A stretch of 64,000 bases of DNA from a bacterium (GCA_018435605.1 JAHDNF010000005.1:124001-188000); one strand, 5' to 3'; positions 1-8,237 are shown, numbered from the stretch's first letter. Notes: generated by a model not told the origin, from the letters alone. A program made the numbers and translations.

Positions 1-92
1 AGCCGTTCCTGATAGTGTTTCTGGCGGTTGTCGTGGGTTTTATAGTAATCGCCATGTTTATGCCGCTCATATCTTTGTTACAGCAGTTGTAA
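1..92 (+). CDS. gspF: C-terminal end of type II secretion inner-membrane protein GspF/PilC (partial)
   Basis: The first 92 bases carry an open frame (first full codon at position 3, stop TAA at 90-92). It encodes one strongly hydrophobic segment, PFLIVFLAVVVGFIVIAMFM, followed by PLISLLQQL and the stop. This is how GspF/PilC proteins end: the last transmembrane helix, then a short P-x-x-x-L tail. The start of the gene lies outside the window. GspF is the polytopic inner-membrane platform of type II secretion or type IV pilus machines and contacts the assembly ATPase. The next gene, a major pseudopilin, follows after 10 bases behind AAGGAG, which is the standard gspF-gspG order. Identity rests on 29 residues plus this context. 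Confidence 0.72.
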   Translation, partial: PFLIVFLAVVVGFIVIAMFMPLISLLQQL

Positions 93-102
93 GGAGATTG
101 CC

Positions 103-654
103 ATGCGCGGACGGCAAAAGGGGTTCACGCTTATTGAACTGATGGTATCGGTTGCAATTATGGTGGTTCTTGCAGGAATCGCGTTGCCGACAATGATGTT
201 TCACTATAAAAAAGCGAAGGTAACTAAAGCTACAGCCCAGATATCGCGTCTGGAATCGGCGATCGATCAGTTTAAGAACGATATGGGGTACTACCCTCCG
301 GCATTAACCGCCGGCGAGTATTTCGGCGATTCCGCCACCGAGCGCGGCAAGCGTAAGGAAATCATCGAAGCTCTAAGCGGTTTCGATATAAATAAAAACA
401 GAATCGCCCTGTATTGGGACGACCCTGACTGGAACGGTCCGTATCTGGAATGCAAAGGCAACGAACTGGACACCAACGGGCAGATGCTGGACCCGTGGCT
501 ACAGCCGTTTTTGTTCGACGCAACGCCGTCCGGCAGGGTTCTTAAAAATACCGATACTGTGGATATTATATCCAAAGGAGCGGATAAACAGTGGGACAGC
601 GCAAACGAATCGAGCGATAAAAACGACGATAATATATGCAACTGGCAAAAATAA
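103..654 (+). CDS. gspG: Type II secretion major pseudopilin GspG-like
   Basis: This 183-aa protein has a class III (prepilin peptidase) leader of seven residues ending in Gly7, then Phe8 and Glu at +5 (GFTLIELMV), followed by the roughly 20-residue hydrophobic N-terminal helix (residues 8-30). The pseudopilus subunit sits in the inner membrane until it is processed and assembled. The globular part keeps GspG features: the 'MGYYPP' turn after the long helix and a 'LDPW' motif near residue 128. The usual Gly after DPW is replaced by Leu, so the calcium-site loop may differ. AAGGAG is placed 6 bases before the ATG. It is the first of six consecutive pseudopilin-type genes; the next gene is also GspG-like, so which one is the major subunit is not settled. 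Confidence 0.85.
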   Translation: MRGRQKGFTLIELMVSVAIMVVLAGIALPTMMFHYKKAKVTKATAQISRLESAIDQFKNDMGYYPPALTAGEYFGDSATERGKRKEIIEALSGFDINKNRIALYWDDPDWNGPYLECKGNELDTNGQMLDPWLQPFLFDATPSGRVLKNTDTVDIISKGADKQWDSANESSDKNDDNICNWQK

Positions 655-689
655 CCGGTTTGGCCGGACTTGGGTTTAAGGAGTTGGTC

Positions 690-1145
690 ATGAGAAAGAA
701 AAAAGGGTTCACATTAATAGAGTTGCTGGTGGTTCTTTCTATAATAGCTGTGATAGTAGGATTTCTTTTTCCAGCTATAAAGAAGGTTAAAGAGCAGGCA
801 CGCAAAGCCCGCGCTAGCGCCATGATAGAAGCTATCGGCATGGCTCTGCACGCTTACAGGGCGGACTGGGGTATTTTCGGCCCGTCCGAAAGTGAACTCA
901 ACGCGGACGGCACGTTATACAAAATGCTCACCACAACCAAATACAACGGCCCGTATATGGAACTTCGAAATCAGGATTTGAATATCAACGGTTCTAATAA
1001 ACGAATCGCCGACCCGTGGGGCGGCATTTATTCGGTTTATACAGATATAGACGGCGGAAGCAACAATGTTCCGCCTAACAACAAACACAGTTTCGATATT
1101 TCGTGCACATTGCCGGACGGTACGACGCTAAATAACTGGGATTGA
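690..1145 (+). CDS. Second GspG-like pseudopilin
   Basis: This 151-aa protein starts at the ATG at 690, which has TAAGGAG seven bases upstream; the same frame is open further 5' but that stretch overlaps gspG and lacks the leader. The leader ends at Gly6 and is followed by FTLIELLVVLS with Glu at +5, then the hydrophobic helix. The C-terminal half has the 'DPWGGIYSVYTDIDG' segment, which matches the calcium-binding DPWG loop of GspG better than the preceding gene does. Two tandem G-type pseudopilins suggest duplication with specialisation. It could be a major pseudopilin or a type IV pilin-like minor subunit. It lies in one operon with its neighbours. Confidence 0.82.
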   Translation: MRKKKGFTLIELLVVLSIIAVIVGFLFPAIKKVKEQARKARASAMIEAIGMALHAYRADWGIFGPSESELNADGTLYKMLTTTKYNGPYMELRNQDLNINGSNKRIADPWGGIYSVYTDIDGGSNNVPPNNKHSFDISCTLPDGTTLNNWD

Positions 1146-1157
1146 CGGGGCTTTTAC

Positions 1158-1763
1158 ATGAAACGTGTACACGGTGGATTCAGTTTGCTCGAAATGTTGG
1201 TCGCTGTCGCGATAATGGTAATCATGACAGCGCTGGCTGTCCCGTCGCTTATGAAATTTTCTGAAGGGATGAGCTTGCGGTCTACCTCAACAGGGCTAAG
1301 CACAGTGATGCGTCTTGCGCAACGGTACGCCATCACTTACAACAGTATATACAGAGTAGACATCTCCCCGCAGGATAACAACGCGGCGATTTACAGCGGC
1401 GTATCCGGCGGCAAATTGATAGGCGACATATTTTTACCTCCGCCAATGGTAGCCATAGCAACCACTACCATCAACGGCACATCGCCGGCAGACCTGACCG
1501 GCAACGGTTCGGTTCTGTTTTATCCTAAAGGAACGGCAAGTCCGGCGTGTTACATACATCTGGTAAAAACCAACTCGTTTTTTACCGACGCAACCGATAG
1601 CGGCGGAAGTACCGTAAGTGATCCTTTAACCTATTATCAAAGCGGATATAATTATTCTACAGTCAGCGAAGATCAGAAAAAACTATGCTATACGCTCGAA
1701 CTGCGTCCGGCTACCGGCAGGGTTAACCTGCATAAAGAAGGTAAGGGAGCGCCATGGGAATAA
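1158..1763 (+). CDS. gspH: Minor pseudopilin, GspH/FimT-like
   Basis: This 201-aa protein begins with a short leader ending in Gly7 followed by FSLLEMLVAVAIMVIM, a type IV pilin-like N-terminus with Glu at +5. After the helix, the segment 'LSTVMRLAQRYAITYNSIYRVDI' is the region typical of GspH/FimT proteins, where a helix of 'R..A' residues leads into the first beta strand. The remainder is Ser/Thr/Gly-rich beta structure, as in GspH. In type II systems GspH is thought to sit near the top of the pseudopilus. The gene lies 12 bases after the second GspG-like gene and overlaps the following gspI-like start by 10 bases. Confidence 0.78.
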   Translation: MKRVHGGFSLLEMLVAVAIMVIMTALAVPSLMKFSEGMSLRSTSTGLSTVMRLAQRYAITYNSIYRVDISPQDNNAAIYSGVSGGKLIGDIFLPPPMVAIATTTINGTSPADLTGNGSVLFYPKGTASPACYIHLVKTNSFFTDATDSGGSTVSDPLTYYQSGYNYSTVSEDQKKLCYTLELRPATGRVNLHKEGKGAPWE

Positions 1764-2233
1764 ATATGAGAAAACTCATAGCTTCTCTACGATCGCAACA
1801 GGGGTTCACTCTGGCGGAGATGGCTGTGGCTATTGCCATTCTCGCTGTTGGTGTTTTAAGTGTGCTCGCGCTGTATCCGGTAGGGTTGGTTACCGGAAAA
1901 CGGGCGGAAGATATTTTTATATCAGCCAAACAGGCGAGGCAAGTATTTGACGATCTAAACACACTTACCGGCCAGTCGCCGCCGTTTAATGCCGGAAGTT
2001 CGTTTTCGTATCAGAAAAAGTTTCACGACAACCAGTACTTTTATCTATACAGAGTAGATGACCTGACGGCTCTAGCCATTCCCGGAAACCCATACGATTT
2101 TCCGACGAATCTGTTCAGCGTCAGGCTTGCTATATATACCAGCGATAAATACGCCGGCGGAACCGCCACGTCGCCTGTTACTCCCACCGGCAAAGCTATA
2201 GATACGTACACTACTTTTTTCGCAAAGGATTGA
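1754..2233 (+). CDS. gspI: Minor pseudopilin, GspI/PilV-like
   Basis: This 159-aa protein has a longer leader ending at Gly17, then FTLAEMAVAIAILAVGVLSVLALYPVGL. The 'A(E)..VA(I)A(I)LAVGVL..L' pattern is characteristic of GspI/PilV minor pilins. I chose the ATG at 1754 because AAGGG is seven bases upstream; the gene then overlaps the end of the gspH-like gene, consistent with translational coupling. A second in-frame ATG lies at 1766. GspI with J and K forms the initiating tip complex of the pseudopilus. The globular part is short and not otherwise distinctive. Confidence 0.78.
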   Translation: MGINMRKLIASLRSQQGFTLAEMAVAIAILAVGVLSVLALYPVGLVTGKRAEDIFISAKQARQVFDDLNTLTGQSPPFNAGSSFSYQKKFHDNQYFYLYRVDDLTALAIPGNPYDFPTNLFSVRLAIYTSDKYAGGTATSPVTPTGKAIDTYTTFFAKD

Positions 2234-2236
2234 TAT

Positions 2237-3082
2237 ATGCCGGAAAAAAAATTCGACCGCGGGTTTTCGCTCATAGAAATGCTTATGGCAGTGTGTATCA
2301 TGACTGTTGTGGCGACCATGCTGTACACCATTTTTCAGACCAGCGTACGGATATGGGACAAGAGCAACGCCAAAATGGAAGTTATACAGAGCGCGAGAAT
2401 ATTTTTCGACCGGTTATCTACCGATCTGGAATCGGCTGTGGTAAATCCTGACAAAAACATGAATTTCCACATGTTCGAACGGGGTATTTTGTTTGTCAAC
2501 AAAGGATTGTATCATAACGGATCGACACTGCTTCACGGATATCAGGAAATAGGGTACGCCGCGAACAGTCCGGTAGCAACAGACATCGATTTTACTAACG
2601 ATACAGTCGAGTATTTCAGTCGTCATTCTTTAAGCGGTAGCGGGTTTCAATTCGAGTCGAATTTCGCTACGCTGGCAGGATCGTCGTCCGAACAAATTAT
2701 CAACTGCGTGGCGCAGTTCAAGCTGGAATGCTGGAACCACTTGACCGGAGAATGGATGGATTGGAACTCATGGCCCGGGTCGCCGGCTGATCCGTATTGG
2801 AACGTAATGACGCCTATATCGCTTAACGATCCGGATATGCCAAGCCCGCAACCTAACGACCCGTCTAACAAAGGACGTATGCCGGAAAAAATAAGGGTTA
2901 CCTTAAAACTGGTGCCTCCGGACATAGCAAAATGGATCAACCTTCTGACTCCCGGTGCGTTGTCCAGTTTCACACAGGGGCAAACAGGTACTACCAGAGA
3001 AAAAGTAATAGCCGAACTGGCTTATAGAAAAATACTTAAAGAATATACTCACATCATACGGCTTCCGGAAACGCCGAAATAA
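2237..3082 (+). CDS. gspJ: Minor pseudopilin, GspJ-like
   Basis: This 281-aa protein has a leader ending at Gly9, followed by FSLIEMLMAVCIMTVVATMLYTIF and the segment 'SARIFFDRLSTDLESAV'. This arrangement (hydrophobic helix, then a helix with R..F..L..DL.SA) is typical of GspJ, also called PulJ. The length is above the usual of about 200 residues because of extra loops rich in Pro, Asp and Trp (around residues 165-215). AAGGA precedes the ATG and the gene begins four bases after gspI. It should form the pseudopilus tip complex with the GspI- and GspK-like products on either side. Confidence 0.8.
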   Translation: MPEKKFDRGFSLIEMLMAVCIMTVVATMLYTIFQTSVRIWDKSNAKMEVIQSARIFFDRLSTDLESAVVNPDKNMNFHMFERGILFVNKGLYHNGSTLLHGYQEIGYAANSPVATDIDFTNDTVEYFSRHSLSGSGFQFESNFATLAGSSSEQIINCVAQFKLECWNHLTGEWMDWNSWPGSPADPYWNVMTPISLNDPDMPSPQPNDPSNKGRMPEKIRVTLKLVPPDIAKWINLLTPGALSSFTQGQTGTTREKVIAELAYRKILKEYTHIIRLPETPK

Positions 3083-3099
3083 GATGCAGGAGGCGTACC

Positions 3100-6078
3100 A
3101 TGAAAAAAGCTGACCGAACATCCGCACAAAAAGGCATGGCTCTGTTGTTGACGCTGATTATTCTTGCAGTATTGTCTATTATGGCAACCACCTTTATAAG
3201 CAATGTTACGCTCGATCAGAAAGCCGCGGCCAATTTGGCAAACGACGTTACGGCGCAGTATGTCGCCAAAGCGGGCTTACACCACGCGCACAGCGTGCTA
3301 ATACGCGACGCCGATTTTGTAACGTCCGATGGCGATATAGTTTTCGAACATTACGACTGGTATGACAACGACGAATGGGCTACACGGTTTATCGGTTCTG
3401 ATGTCAGCGTAGCGCAGAGCGTTACCCGCTCCACAGGCATGGTATCCGAAAAAAAAGACGCCCGTTGGATATATCTGCGTGAACAGCCCGACGACCCGTC
3501 AAGCCCCATTATAGGGCGTTACGCGGTCAGCATACAGGACGAGCACGCCCGCGTTAACATCAACTCCGCAGGATCGTCTTACGACGGAATCGAATCATCT
3601 CAGGAAGGATCTGACGTATCGGAAATAGACCTTGAAGATCTGTTCGAACAACTTCCGGCCGTAGACAACTCTCTTGCTGTAGCGATCACGAATTACTCTG
3701 ACAAACCGTTTTCCGGCATAAACGAACTGTACAATATTTCCGGTATAGGCGAATCGCAACTCGCGGATATCAGGCCGTATCTCACTACAGTATCCGCTGA
3801 TCATAATATGTATTATGACACTTATCATACGCCGAGCGGATTCCGCCCGCGCATAGACGTCAACAACGACCCACGCATCAAGGTTTTTGTGGAAGACATG
3901 TTCAATCACCTAACTTGGCTAAACACTGTAAAAGAGTATATCGCGGCTATAAACCTGATGGATTACCGCGATAACGATCATGTGCCGACAGTATATACCG
4001 AGACGCAACTGAATATAGATATCAACGGCGACGGCAGTATTCAGAACAGTACAGTGGTTTTCGGAGTTGAAGGCTTGAAGATCAACGAGATACTGCCCGA
4101 GGCATGGGTAACGATAGATGTCACCGACAGCACTTTTATTAACAAAGAAAGCGGCGATTTTATTGTGGGCGGAACTTTCGCGCAGGGCATGTCCAGCGAT
4201 TTTGCCAATATAGCTGTGGCGACATTTCAGATACCTTGGGAAAACGGGATTTTCAACGTAAAAGTTTATTCTCACGCGGACGCATTTAGCGATGATATAT
4301 CATGCAGGGTTGAAGGGGTCGGTTACGATATTGTGCCCGGAAACGGAGGTTCGCACGAGTTTTCCGTCACGGTTACAGACGGCAACATAACCATCGAACT
4401 GATGGATCCTTTGCAAACCGAGAGCGACGGGTCGCTTTCCGCAACTCAGATACCCAGCAAATTCCTTAAGGTTGAGATACAGGCAGGAGAATATATCGAA
4501 ATAGTCAATATCAGCCGCGAACCGATTACCATACCAGCAACATGGTCGTTCGTTTTCGATAACGGAACGCCTTCCGATTCGTCTGACGATCGTATATACC
4601 ATATCACATCGCCTGTTACGCTAAATGGAGCGGTTCGCACAACCGTCGATCCTGTTACCGCCTCCTACAGTTACCTTATTCTGACCAACAGCGAAAAAGC
4701 GCTGGATATTATTTTCGGGTCGGTTACGGACGGCAACTGGGATGGTAGCGGAACAGTGCGCATTCCGGTGGATTCTTCCAACAACAGTACTTTTTCCATA
4801 CTGTCCGGCGGCGACGACGCGGTTACTATCTTAACCGATACAGGCGACCTGATCGACCATATAGCTCCCGACGATCCCAACGAATACTGTGTATCCGCAT
4901 ACAAACCGGTCAGTGGAATGACAGCTAAGACCGGCAGGGAAAAAGTATCGCCGGATTACAGTTTGGAAATAGTAGGCGCCAATGTGTGGCAGGATTCAAC
5001 CGCAATAGCCACGGATACGATGCATAAAGGCACACCCGGCTTTGCCAATTCGTCGACCAATTATTATGTAACCGTACGTGACAGCGCAATCCCCAACCCG
5101 TTTTTCCTGTATGATCTGTCAAATGGCGAATACCATAACGATCCGGCAAACGCCATGTTCGCCACGAGAAATTACTTGTCCATACTGGCGGATATTTTTT
5201 CGTTCGAGTCGTACAAGATAAAAGGCGAGGACATTGTAAGAAAAACAAACTGGAGTACCGCTACGAACGGCTCGGATACTTTTCTTGCTCTTGCTTCAAC
5301 TACGTTCAGCGGTGCGAAAATTACTCTGCTTGATTATTCCGGTCCGTCAGTTCCGGACGGCGATTACCGTGTGTTTCTTACAGCCATGGAAAAAGGCGAG
5401 GTGCATCTGATATCAGGCAAATATCTTGATACCGGATCGAATACACTGGTCAGTAGCGACATATCGGTTAACGTCAACAGCACGTTTTCGGTATGCCTGA
5501 ACGGAGATTATCTAAAAAGCGAAGATATAGCGTTCATTCAGGATTCCATGAAAGTCCGCTATGACCGGCTGGTGCCTTTTAATGCTGATCTGGAATATTT
5601 TACTTTAAATATCAACTGCCACCCGTCCACGCCGCACGCGCAAAACACTATCTATGAACTGACGTTCCAGCCCGCCGGATTCATGCCTCTGACGCAGGGA
5701 AAGATCAATATAAATACCGCCGACGTATATACCCTTCAAACAATCCCCGGCGTTGACGCTACGCTGGCGCAGAACATCGTAAATTACACCGCCGTAACTC
5801 CGTTTATATCGGTAAGCGGCCTGCTTAACGTTACGGGTATGACGTTATCGCAATACTGCAGGATGTACAATCTTGTTACGGTGCGCTCCAACAGTTTCCG
5901 TATAAAGGTCATCGGGCAGGCGATAAAAGATGTGAACCGCAACGGCTCGTTCGATTCTTCCGATTTGATCATCGGCGAAAAACGGTGTAGCACATCGGTA
6001 TTTCGCAACGTGAGAAAAGACAGCGCGCGGCAACCTGCCGGCATAGAGATTCTGACACGGTATTTTTACTGGGATTGA
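3100..6078 (+). CDS. gspK: Oversized GspK-like minor pseudopilin with lamin-tail-like insert
   Basis: At 992 aa this is about three times the usual GspK length. The leader ends at Gly12, followed by MALLLTLIILAVLSIMATTF; Glu+5 is absent, as is normal for GspK. Residues about 150-240 hold the GspK core with a helix-hairpin-helix-like stretch ('LYNISGIGESQLADIRPYL'). Around 300-311 is an Asp-rich loop (DINGDGSI). Residues about 325-560 resemble a lamin-tail/Ig-like domain: 'LKINEILPEAW', then 'GEYIEIVNIS' with short beta strands. A second ComEA-type helix-hairpin-helix starts near 866 ('INTADVYTLQTIPGVDA'), and near 944 there is a dockerin-like calcium loop, DVNRNGSFDSSD. GGAGG stands six bases before the ATG. 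The start and position, last of the pseudopilin operon, support GspK; the inserts suggest a decorated pseudopilus tip. Confidence 0.8.
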   Translation: MKKADRTSAQKGMALLLTLIILAVLSIMATTFISNVTLDQKAAANLANDVTAQYVAKAGLHHAHSVLIRDADFVTSDGDIVFEHYDWYDNDEWATRFIGSDVSVAQSVTRSTGMVSEKKDARWIYLREQPDDPSSPIIGRYAVSIQDEHARVNINSAGSSYDGIESSQEGSDVSEIDLEDLFEQLPAVDNSLAVAITNYSDKPFSGINELYNISGIGESQLADIRPYLTTVSADHNMYYDTYHTPSGFRPRIDVNNDPRIKVFVEDMFNHLTWLNTVKEYIAAINLMDYRDNDHVPTVYTETQLNIDINGDGSIQNSTVVFGVEGLKINEILPEAWVTIDVTDSTFINKESGDFIVGGTFAQGMSSDFANIAVATFQIPWENGIFNVKVYSHADAFSDDISCRVEGVGYDIVPGNGGSHEFSVTVTDGNITIELMDPLQTESDGSLSATQIPSKFLKVEIQAGEYIEIVNISREPITIPATWSFVFDNGTPSDSSDDRIYHITSPVTLNGAVRTTVDPVTASYSYLILTNSEKALDIIFGSVTDGNWDGSGTVRIPVDSSNNSTFSILSGGDDAVTILTDTGDLIDHIAPDDPNEYCVSAYKPVSGMTAKTGREKVSPDYSLEIVGANVWQDSTAIATDTMHKGTPGFANSSTNYYVTVRDSAIPNPFFLYDLSNGEYHNDPANAMFATRNYLSILADIFSFESYKIKGEDIVRKTNWSTATNGSDTFLALASTTFSGAKITLLDYSGPSVPDGDYRVFLTAMEKGEVHLISGKYLDTGSNTLVSSDISVNVNSTFSVCLNGDYLKSEDIAFIQDSMKVRYDRLVPFNADLEYFTLNINCHPSTPHAQNTIYELTFQPAGFMPLTQGKININTADVYTLQTIPGVDATLAQNIVNYTAVTPFISVSGLLNVTGMTLSQYCRMYNLVTVRSNSFRIKVIGQAIKDVNRNGSFDSSDLIIGEKRCSTSVFRNVRKDSARQPAGIEILTRYFYWD

Positions 6079-6086
6079 TGAACGCC

Positions 6087-6809
6087 TTAACGCCTTGATT
6101 TCTTAAAAAATATACCGCATAACCCAAAACAAAAAAGAATCACTGAAAGCGGTTCGGGGATAGACTCAGGGTCAGGTGGAACTTCAGGGTCGGGAAACGT
6201 GCCGGTAATGCTGAACTGCTGAATGATTATAGAATCGTAATACGTATATAAATTCATATTTACCCGTAAAAATATCGACTCTCCGGCAGTTAACGCGACA
6301 TCCTGTTTGGAAAGACTTGATGTTCCACCGACCGGATTATAGACGCTGTCGAGAATAGTTCCCATTTTCTGAATATAAAAATTTTGACCGTCCGAGTATT
6401 GGTGCGCCTGGCCGTTCCAGTTGTACAACTGGGCATAAATATCGTATAAGCCGGTATAAGGGGCTTTAAATTCTATGACCGCGTCATTGAGGTTGCCCGG
6501 AGCTATTTGATTACTAAAAACGGTTAACCAATTGTTGTCAACAGAAGCGCCGGGAATTTGAACAAATGACCATGCGCTGACAGATGTAACCCAGTACGGC
6601 ATAAGCTGATATTGCGTATAATTCGTCGAATTTAGAGGAGCGTATTTGTAATACCAGACATCGGTATTCCCATAGATATCTCCGTCAGGCTGAACGCCGT
6701 CGCCCCATGTAGTTTTTTGGCTGAAATTCCATGTTATCTCGGAAGCATTGGCCGGCGGATTGATAAAAAAAGATATTATCATTAATAAAGATAACAAAAC
6801 TTTTTGCAT
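6087..6809 (-). CDS. PEP-CTERM sorting-signal protein
   Basis: This 240-aa exported protein has an N-terminal signal peptide (residues 1-22, ending ANA or ANAS) and a mainly beta, Asn/Tyr/Trp-rich body with no enzyme motif that I recognise. The C-terminus has the tripartite PEP-CTERM signal: PEP at 218-220, a hydrophobic segment (LSVILFCFGLCGIFF) and the basic tail KKSRR. Such proteins are cleaved by an exosortase at the inner membrane and released or attached in the envelope or extracellular matrix. GAGG precedes the ATG by five bases, and a strong predicted promoter lies at 6862-6890. It is convergent with gspK with only eight bases between them. No exosortase gene is visible in this window. 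Confidence 0.85.
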   Translation of the reverse strand: MQKVLLSLLMIISFFINPPANASEITWNFSQKTTWGDGVQPDGDIYGNTDVWYYKYAPLNSTNYTQYQLMPYWVTSVSAWSFVQIPGASVDNNWLTVFSNQIAPGNLNDAVIEFKAPYTGLYDIYAQLYNWNGQAHQYSDGQNFYIQKMGTILDSVYNPVGGTSSLSKQDVALTAGESIFLRVNMNLYTYYDSIIIQQFSITGTFPDPEVPPDPESIPEPLSVILFCFGLCGIFFKKSRR

Positions 6810-6861
6810 TACAGCCTCGTGTTTTAAGTATCTTAAGAATAAATTTCAACCTGATAACATC

Positions 6862-6890
6862 ATTATAACTCATATTTTATAATTTGACAA
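6862..6890 (-). promoter_or_regulatory. Predicted sigma-70-type promoter of the PEP-CTERM gene
   Basis: On the minus strand, TTGTCA (6890-6885) and TATAAT (6867-6862) are separated by exactly 17 bases. The predicted start of transcription is near 6855, giving a leader of about 45 bases before the ATG at 6809. The match is five of six bases at -35 and six of six at -10. Confidence 0.62.
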
Positions 6891-6983
6891 ATTTTTACAT
6901 TTTTTCTTTGGGATTTTTTTCTAGGTCTAGATAAAACAAGTTAGGCGACTTCAATATCAGGTGAAAAAGGGGTTGTAAAGACA

Positions 6984-7015
6984 GTGAACCGGCGGGTAAG
7001 AAACCGCCGGTTCAC
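6984..7015 (-). terminator. 12-bp perfect hairpin after the thioredoxin-fold gene
   Basis: GTGAACCGGCGG (6984-6995) and CCGCCGGTTCAC (7004-7015) form a perfect GC-rich stem with an 8-base loop, starting 19 bases after the stop of the gene at 7035. On the minus strand the following bases are only moderately T-rich (TGTCTTTAC); on the plus strand TTTTA follows. It may end transcription in both directions. Confidence 0.6.
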
Positions 7016-7034
7016 TTTTACTGCGCCGGATTTA

Positions 7035-7658
7035 CTAATCCAGCCATTTTATGGAACAGCCTATTGACGGAGGCTGATCTTGCGGCGGCGGGTCTCCTTT
7101 GAGCAAACCGTTTAGCGCGTCTTCAAGGTTTCTTTCGGTAACTTTATCTGGATTTTGCCAGTTGTTATTTATACGCCCGTGGTAATACAGGTTGCGTTTG
7201 CCGTCGTATACGTAAATGTCAGGCGTACAAACAGCTTTTAGCGCCCGTGCGGTTTCTTGCGTTTCGTCGCGCAGATACGGAAAATTGATTCCGTACTTTT
7301 CAACGTATACCTTCATGTTATCAAAACTGTCCTCCGGATAGCCTTTCTCGTCGTTCGGATTGATGGCGACAAACTGTACTCCTTTATCGTTGAACTTGTT
7401 TTGCAGATCGATCAGCAAAGGCCACGCGGCTTTTGAATACGGACAATGGTTGCAGGTTACTACCAGTACCACAACGTCTTTATCCGCGAAACTGGCAGGC
7501 GTATAATGGTTTCCGTCAGTTCCTTTAAGATTGAAATCCACAATCGGAGTGCCTATTTCAATTGATTTAGATTCCTGTAGCACGGCTAAACCTCCTTTCT
7601 GCCATAGTGACAATACAACAAAAAATAACGCTGTCATCAGTAGCAGGGTTCGTTTCAT
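7035..7658 (-). CDS. Exported thioredoxin-fold (AhpC/TSA-like) redox protein
   Basis: This is a 207-aa protein using the ATG at 7658, which has GGAGGA seven bases upstream; earlier in-frame ATG (7664) and TTG (7673) codons sit on top of that ribosome site. A hydrophobic segment at residues 5-20 looks like a signal peptide or anchor. A thioredoxin-like domain follows: 'GTPIVDFNLKGTDGNHYT' and the active-site motif CNHCPY with Cys69 and Cys72, then 'AINPNDEKGYPEDSF', a pattern seen in thioredoxin-family proteins annotated as redoxin/AhpC-TSA. It probably reduces disulfides or peroxides in the periplasm; the partner is unknown. A Fur/PerR-box-like sequence lies upstream at 7708-7722. Confidence 0.82.
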   Translation of the reverse strand: MKRTLLLMTALFFVVLSLWQKGGLAVLQESKSIEIGTPIVDFNLKGTDGNHYTPASFADKDVVVLVVTCNHCPYSKAAWPLLIDLQNKFNDKGVQFVAINPNDEKGYPEDSFDNMKVYVEKYGINFPYLRDETQETARALKAVCTPDIYVYDGKRNLYYHGRINNNWQNPDKVTERNLEDALNGLLKGDPPPQDQPPSIGCSIKWLD

Positions 7659-7707
7659 TTCCATTTCCTCCAAGTTGAATTTTCCGGTTATTTTTTATTG
7701 AGGCCAT

Positions 7708-7722
7708 ATATAATGATTCTCA
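7708..7722. promoter_or_regulatory. Fur/PerR-like box upstream of the thioredoxin-fold gene
   Basis: On the minus strand, TGAGAATCATTATAT matches 12 of 15 bases of the core Fur consensus TGATAATCATTATCA. It lies 50 bases before the ATG of a redox gene, where a metal- or peroxide-responsive repressor would be expected to act. The region is AT-rich, so a chance match is possible. Confidence 0.3.
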
Positions 7723-7822
7723 ATAGCAAAATCCATATATTTCATATTTACATTAAAAATTGGATAAACAGAAAGAGAACCGGTTTAAAAATGTATCGGG
7801 AATTCTTTGTAAAAACCGCCCA

Positions 7823-7972
7823 AAAATAACGATGACGAAGAATCTGACATGAGGGGGAAAGGAGGGACTGTCAAATCTTTCGTCATCGTCTTTAACGGCT
7901 CTCACTGCTTAAAGCAGGTTCCGCGGTTACATCGGACACCTAAGGATCTTTTGTTTGACAAGCATAAGAGCC
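7823..7972 (-). ncRNA. Candidate small RNA with C-rich anti-Shine-Dalgarno loop
   Basis: On the minus strand a perfect TATAAT (7983-7978) stands six bases before a likely 5' end at 7972. The first bases, GGCTCT (7972-7967), pair with AGAGCC (7902-7897) to close a domain that contains the small hairpin CTGCTTTAAGCAG (7918-7906). The RNA then enters a long 3' hairpin: ACGATGACGAA (7889-7879) with its extension pairs with TTCTTCGTCATCGT (7842-7829) over about 21 positions with a few mismatches, followed by TATTTTT, a terminator-like end near 7823. The 19-base apical loop contains CCCTCCTTTCCCCC, like the 3' end of 16S rRNA. No open frame covers the interval. No -35 consensus is obvious and no known RNA family was recognised. 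Confidence 0.5.
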
Positions 7973-7977
7973 TTTTT

Positions 7978-7983
7978 ATTATA
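7978..7983 (-). promoter_or_regulatory. -10 element of the candidate small RNA
   Basis: A perfect TATAAT on the minus strand sits six bases upstream of the GGCTCT stem that would begin the RNA. No convincing -35 hexamer is seen 16-18 bases further upstream. The position relative to the structured region is the main support. Confidence 0.4.
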
Positions 7984-8237
7984 CCTCCACCAACCGTTTA
8001 ACATCTTGACTCTCACTTTTCTATAATCTAAGATTCATAAGTTTTCCTTAAAGTTCAAATTAATGTAATATATTGTACGGTAATTCAAGATTGGATATAG
8101 AGTCGTAACTTACTCATAAAAAAGAGATAATAACTTTGTTTGATTATTTTGGTTATTTAATATTGCTGACACTATACGCTATATCATGGATTTTTGAACG
8201 ATTGTTGTAGGGAACAGGCACGTCTTTTTCTTTTATG

